Assembly (NCBI RefSeq): GCF_032854445.1
Contig: NC_088302.1
Location: 38,198,191 to 38,262,190, forward strand
Origin: Liolophura sinensis
Lineage: Eukaryota; Mollusca; Polyplacophora; Chitonida; Chitonidae
DNA: 64,000 nt
Direction of reading: 5' to 3'
This document shows, in pieces, positions 61,606 to 64,000 of this stretch. Position 1 is the stretch's first letter; every line of letters begins with the position of its first letter. A program made the position numbers and the translations under genes. The notes beneath the pieces are model-generated. The model was given only the letters and a program-made list of their open reading frames with translations, had not been told where the DNA came from and did not search any database.

Positions 61606-62734
61606 CAACTGTCTTTGTTGTAACATGTTGTAACATGTCAACAATGAACCCTCTTTGTCCTTATTCCCTGTTAATGTCCAAGGCTATGTTCGATGAGAAA
61701 TTACCTGTCTCTCTCATTAGTGCTACCTTAAACAGTAATTAACCTGGTGTGGACAGTGGCGTGCAGACGTACATCTCTACCTAGTAACCAGTGAAGACAA
61801 CTGTGCACACAAAATTGTGACCATTGATGTTGTTTTGACGTAGACACACAGGTGTTTTGGTTACGAAGCTGTGGTGAAACACTATTTTGTCTGCGCATAC
61901 GTTCTGTAGAACTCTGTATTCGCACACTTGCCCAGCACGAAAAGATCTTCTTGCACGAATATAATTAACTATATACCAGATCTAATTAAATGTTTGTATA
62001 TGAAATTTTTTTCGTTCTTGATATGGAGATGTATACTTAATGCAACGTGATAAACAGTTGTTTGGGCTTTGATGAACGTAAATAAAGCACTCTTTCACTG
62101 AAACATTTGCTATGTCAATAATACGTCTAATTTATTAATGTGTAAGGAGAGCTGGGCCTCGAAGTTTGACACAACATGACATCGGGACACCACGAAACTC
62201 AAGACAAAGATAAATACAAGTCTAAAGAGCCTAACAGGTGCTCAGTATCGCCCGTGTTCACTCACAGATACTCTACCTTCCTATTGAGTTCCCAACATAG
62301 ATTGTCCATTTCTGTATTGTATTTCTTAATGGTTCACTCTCCGGTAGACCATTACTGGGAGCCAGGCTAAATCCTGTGAGAAATTCACTTCTGCCATAGG
62401 CCGTCTTTTGTTTGCCCTCTTGATGTACTTACATCATAGCCGTGAGAAAGTAACTGGATTATTAAACACAACAATTCAGCAGCGATATCCGATAAAAGCG
62501 TTTTTTTCTCTCGTCTAGGATAGAAGGTCGATGAGAAGATGATGAATATACTATGTACGTGCATACGATACTCAGCTATTTTAATAACGAATACATCGTA
62601 CACTTTTTCCAGCTCTAGTTATTGTATCTAGTAACATTTGTGTGGTTGCAGTACTGACAGCCTATAATTACCGCAACAGCTAAATGTTCTATGTTCGCTA
62701 TCATCCGATTAATTCGATGTTTTCTTTTTTCCAG

Positions 62735-62768
62735 GACTCAAACTTCTAGAGGTTTTAAACCGTCTTAG
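62735..62768 (+). CDS. INF2: INF2-like exon d: 34-bp microexon (LKLLEVLNRL)
   Basis: A 34-bp exon lies between a strong acceptor (TTTTTTCCAG) and a donor GTAAGTTC. Two bases complete the split Gly codon, ten codons read LKLLEVLNRL, and the final AG starts an Arg or Ser codon. Vertebrate INF2 has LQLLDVLARLR immediately after RNEFIG, so order, phase and residues agree. It is too short to be found as an open frame by itself; it was located by continuing the formin alignment. The next exon should encode the ED-rich start of the helical linker. It was not found in 62769-64000 at phase 2 and probably lies to the right. Confidence 0.88.
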
Positions 62769-64000
62769 GTAAGTTCAGCACCACTACGTAGTTTTTATGG
62801 TGTATTTCCCTATTTTTAGGAACTTGACGATATGCCCTACATTGATTTACTTTCCAATTAATGTGAGTATAATGAATTAACTAAGTAACGCGTCCACCTG
62901 TCAACAGCACTACTGGATTACTGGGCCAACAGGGCCCAGCTATTTGGGTTTTAAGCCATCGTGATCAAAAGCAGCCTAACATTTTCAAGTCCAAAGGTAG
63001 CAAACCTCTCCGATGGGATGCGTGTATATTTTGTTCACTGTACTCGTGACATGCAAATAATAGTCTTGACGAGATCTGTGTAAAAAAAGTGTAAAGAATA
63101 AGAGTGTTTATCCAGATGAGAAGTGACATGTGTAGTGACGCGACGAGGCGGGAGTATGTAAGATATCTACCTGCAATGATTGCACAAGCTTTGGATCACT
63201 GTCTACGAATGCATTCTACACAGCCGTCTACAGGTTTCCAAATTCGGGGCTCTGCGCACCGTGGACTCCAAAAAGCACAAGCGGAGAAAATGGATGGGAT
63301 TGTCAGTTAATAGCGAGACTCACGCAAGCTTAAAGGAGACAAAAAAACCCTTATCACAAGAGCTATTTCTTTGAGAGTTGCCAGAGCGCCAGCGTGCTAA
63401 GTTGTCATCTGGTTTAAGAAGGGGTAACATAACTTTAAATTTGCCAAATCGCCTGGGTAAGTTCAGCTGGGTCTGTTAATTCAACTCGACTGTCACAGCC
63501 ATTGCGTTTTCTCGTTGAACTTCGACCTCCGTTAATTGGGCAATGTCTGGTATGATTATCTGGGTACATGTCAGAGTTACTCTTGAATCAAATCTCTGCT
63601 ATAGACCCGTCGGCATGTTTCTCAACCTTGAACCTTAACAAACGCCCTTAGCAAATAGATTCGCAATAAACGCACTCTTCAGTGCCATTTTAGGTAACTC
63701 TAAAGCCTTCCAATTAACTGGACCCACGTCTCTTTCAGTGCAGATGGTGTCCGGTTTCCTCCATAAGCCTGTGGATGTGCATACATTATGGCTGCCGCGG
63801 ATGTCCTTACGCCATGTTCTATAACACTAACTTTGGCAAAACCCACTAAAACTTAATGTCTTGGATTTCCTCACATTCCTTATTGACCTTAAATATTTAC
63901 ACAAAATATCAGGGCACTAGATTTTATCGATGCAGTCTTTGAACTTTTTGTTTAACTTTGTTTGATGTCCACGCCACCTCCTGACATCTTGTCAAAGACT
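62769..64000 (+). other. INF2 intron 4, start (runs off the window)
   Basis: Sequence after the GTAAGTTC donor. Candidate acceptors at about 63113, 63690 and 63739 were tested in the required phase; each gives a stop within a few codons or no formin-like residues. GTGTCCGGTTTCCTCC near 63750 resembles the middle part of SINE family B and may be a small remnant. Confidence 0.7.

Larger units (their letters stand above)
59138..62734 (+). other. INF2 intron 3
   Basis: The intron is 3.6 kb, GTAAGTG to TTTTCCAG. It holds a possible tRNA-derived SINE remnant on the minus strand around 60120-60250 and a 44-bp tandem array at 61258-61605. Confidence 0.88.
45692..62768 (+). other. INF2: INF2-like formin gene, 5' part (four exons seen, open at the right edge)
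   Basis: Four exons on the same strand join in frame with intron phases 1, 0, 1 and 2, all with GT..AG introns. The joined product of about 125 residues follows, in order and almost without gaps, the second half of the DID of vertebrate INF2 (roughly human residues 115-233, recalled from memory). INF2 is a cytosolic and ER-associated formin that nucleates, elongates and severs actin filaments; its N-terminal DID binds the C-terminal DAD for autoinhibition. Only this regulatory part lies in the window. Diaphanous, DAAM and FMNL formins share the fold, but the KKQVFELL, YRF and RNEFIG motifs fit INF2 best. I assign the family with high confidence. The true 5' end is uncertain. Confidence 0.85.

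Noticed and set aside
62770-64000. Next INF2 exon at acceptors near 63113, 63690 or 63739
   Set aside because: In the required phase 2 each gives an early stop or no formin-like residues.

Overview
The window is animal nuclear DNA, most likely from a mollusc. It is AT-rich and intron-rich, with coding sequence only in short exons bounded by GT..AG sites. It carries many tRNA-derived SINE copies whose 3' tails I associate from memory with molluscan genomes: one ends in CGTTAAACCCCAAGCACTCA plus CTCA runs, the other in AACACCAATCAAATAAATA. No bacterial, viral or organellar genes are seen. Most open frames of 60-140 codons are chance openings or repeat translations.

The one gene I can support is on the + strand at the right end. 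Four exons (45692-45758, 51888-52003, 58978-59137, 62735-62768) join in frame to give about 125 residues. These match the C-terminal half of the diaphanous inhibitory domain (DID, armadillo-like) of inverted formin-2 (INF2). The gene runs off the right edge; the dimerisation region, FH1, FH2 and the C-terminal WH2/DAD segment must lie beyond 64000. The leftmost exon starts at an ATG in good context just after an in-frame stop. It is preceded by an inverted CCAAT box, a GC box, an initiator-like motif and two short upstream ORFs. This looks like an internal promoter producing an INF2 with a shortened DID. An unseen upstream exon spliced to an acceptor at 45707 is the alternative.

Layout. 1-11.8 kb: no genes, with a hairpin, a 39-bp tandem repeat and a tight cluster of three SINEs at 3.8-4.6 kb. 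11.8-14.1 kb: a large 30-bp minisatellite with an 840/900-bp higher-order period, open on both strands but not a plausible gene. 14.7-15.0 kb: a near-complete SINE. 15-25.8 kb: SINE fragments and unrecognised sequence. 25.9-26.6 kb: a 15-bp minisatellite. 27-37 kb: a small MITE-like element, tandem arrays of 48, 31, 33 and 30 bp, and a second near-complete SINE at 31.1 kb. 40.8-41.4 kb: a foldback element with long inverted repeats. 42.3-42.9 kb: a SINE and probable decayed relatives. 45.4-64 kb: the INF2 promoter region, exons and introns, with further tandem arrays in introns 1 and 3.

The first 45 kb is therefore gene-poor: either intergenic or, if INF2 has an upstream promoter outside the window, a long 5' intron. 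The sequence alone does not decide between these.
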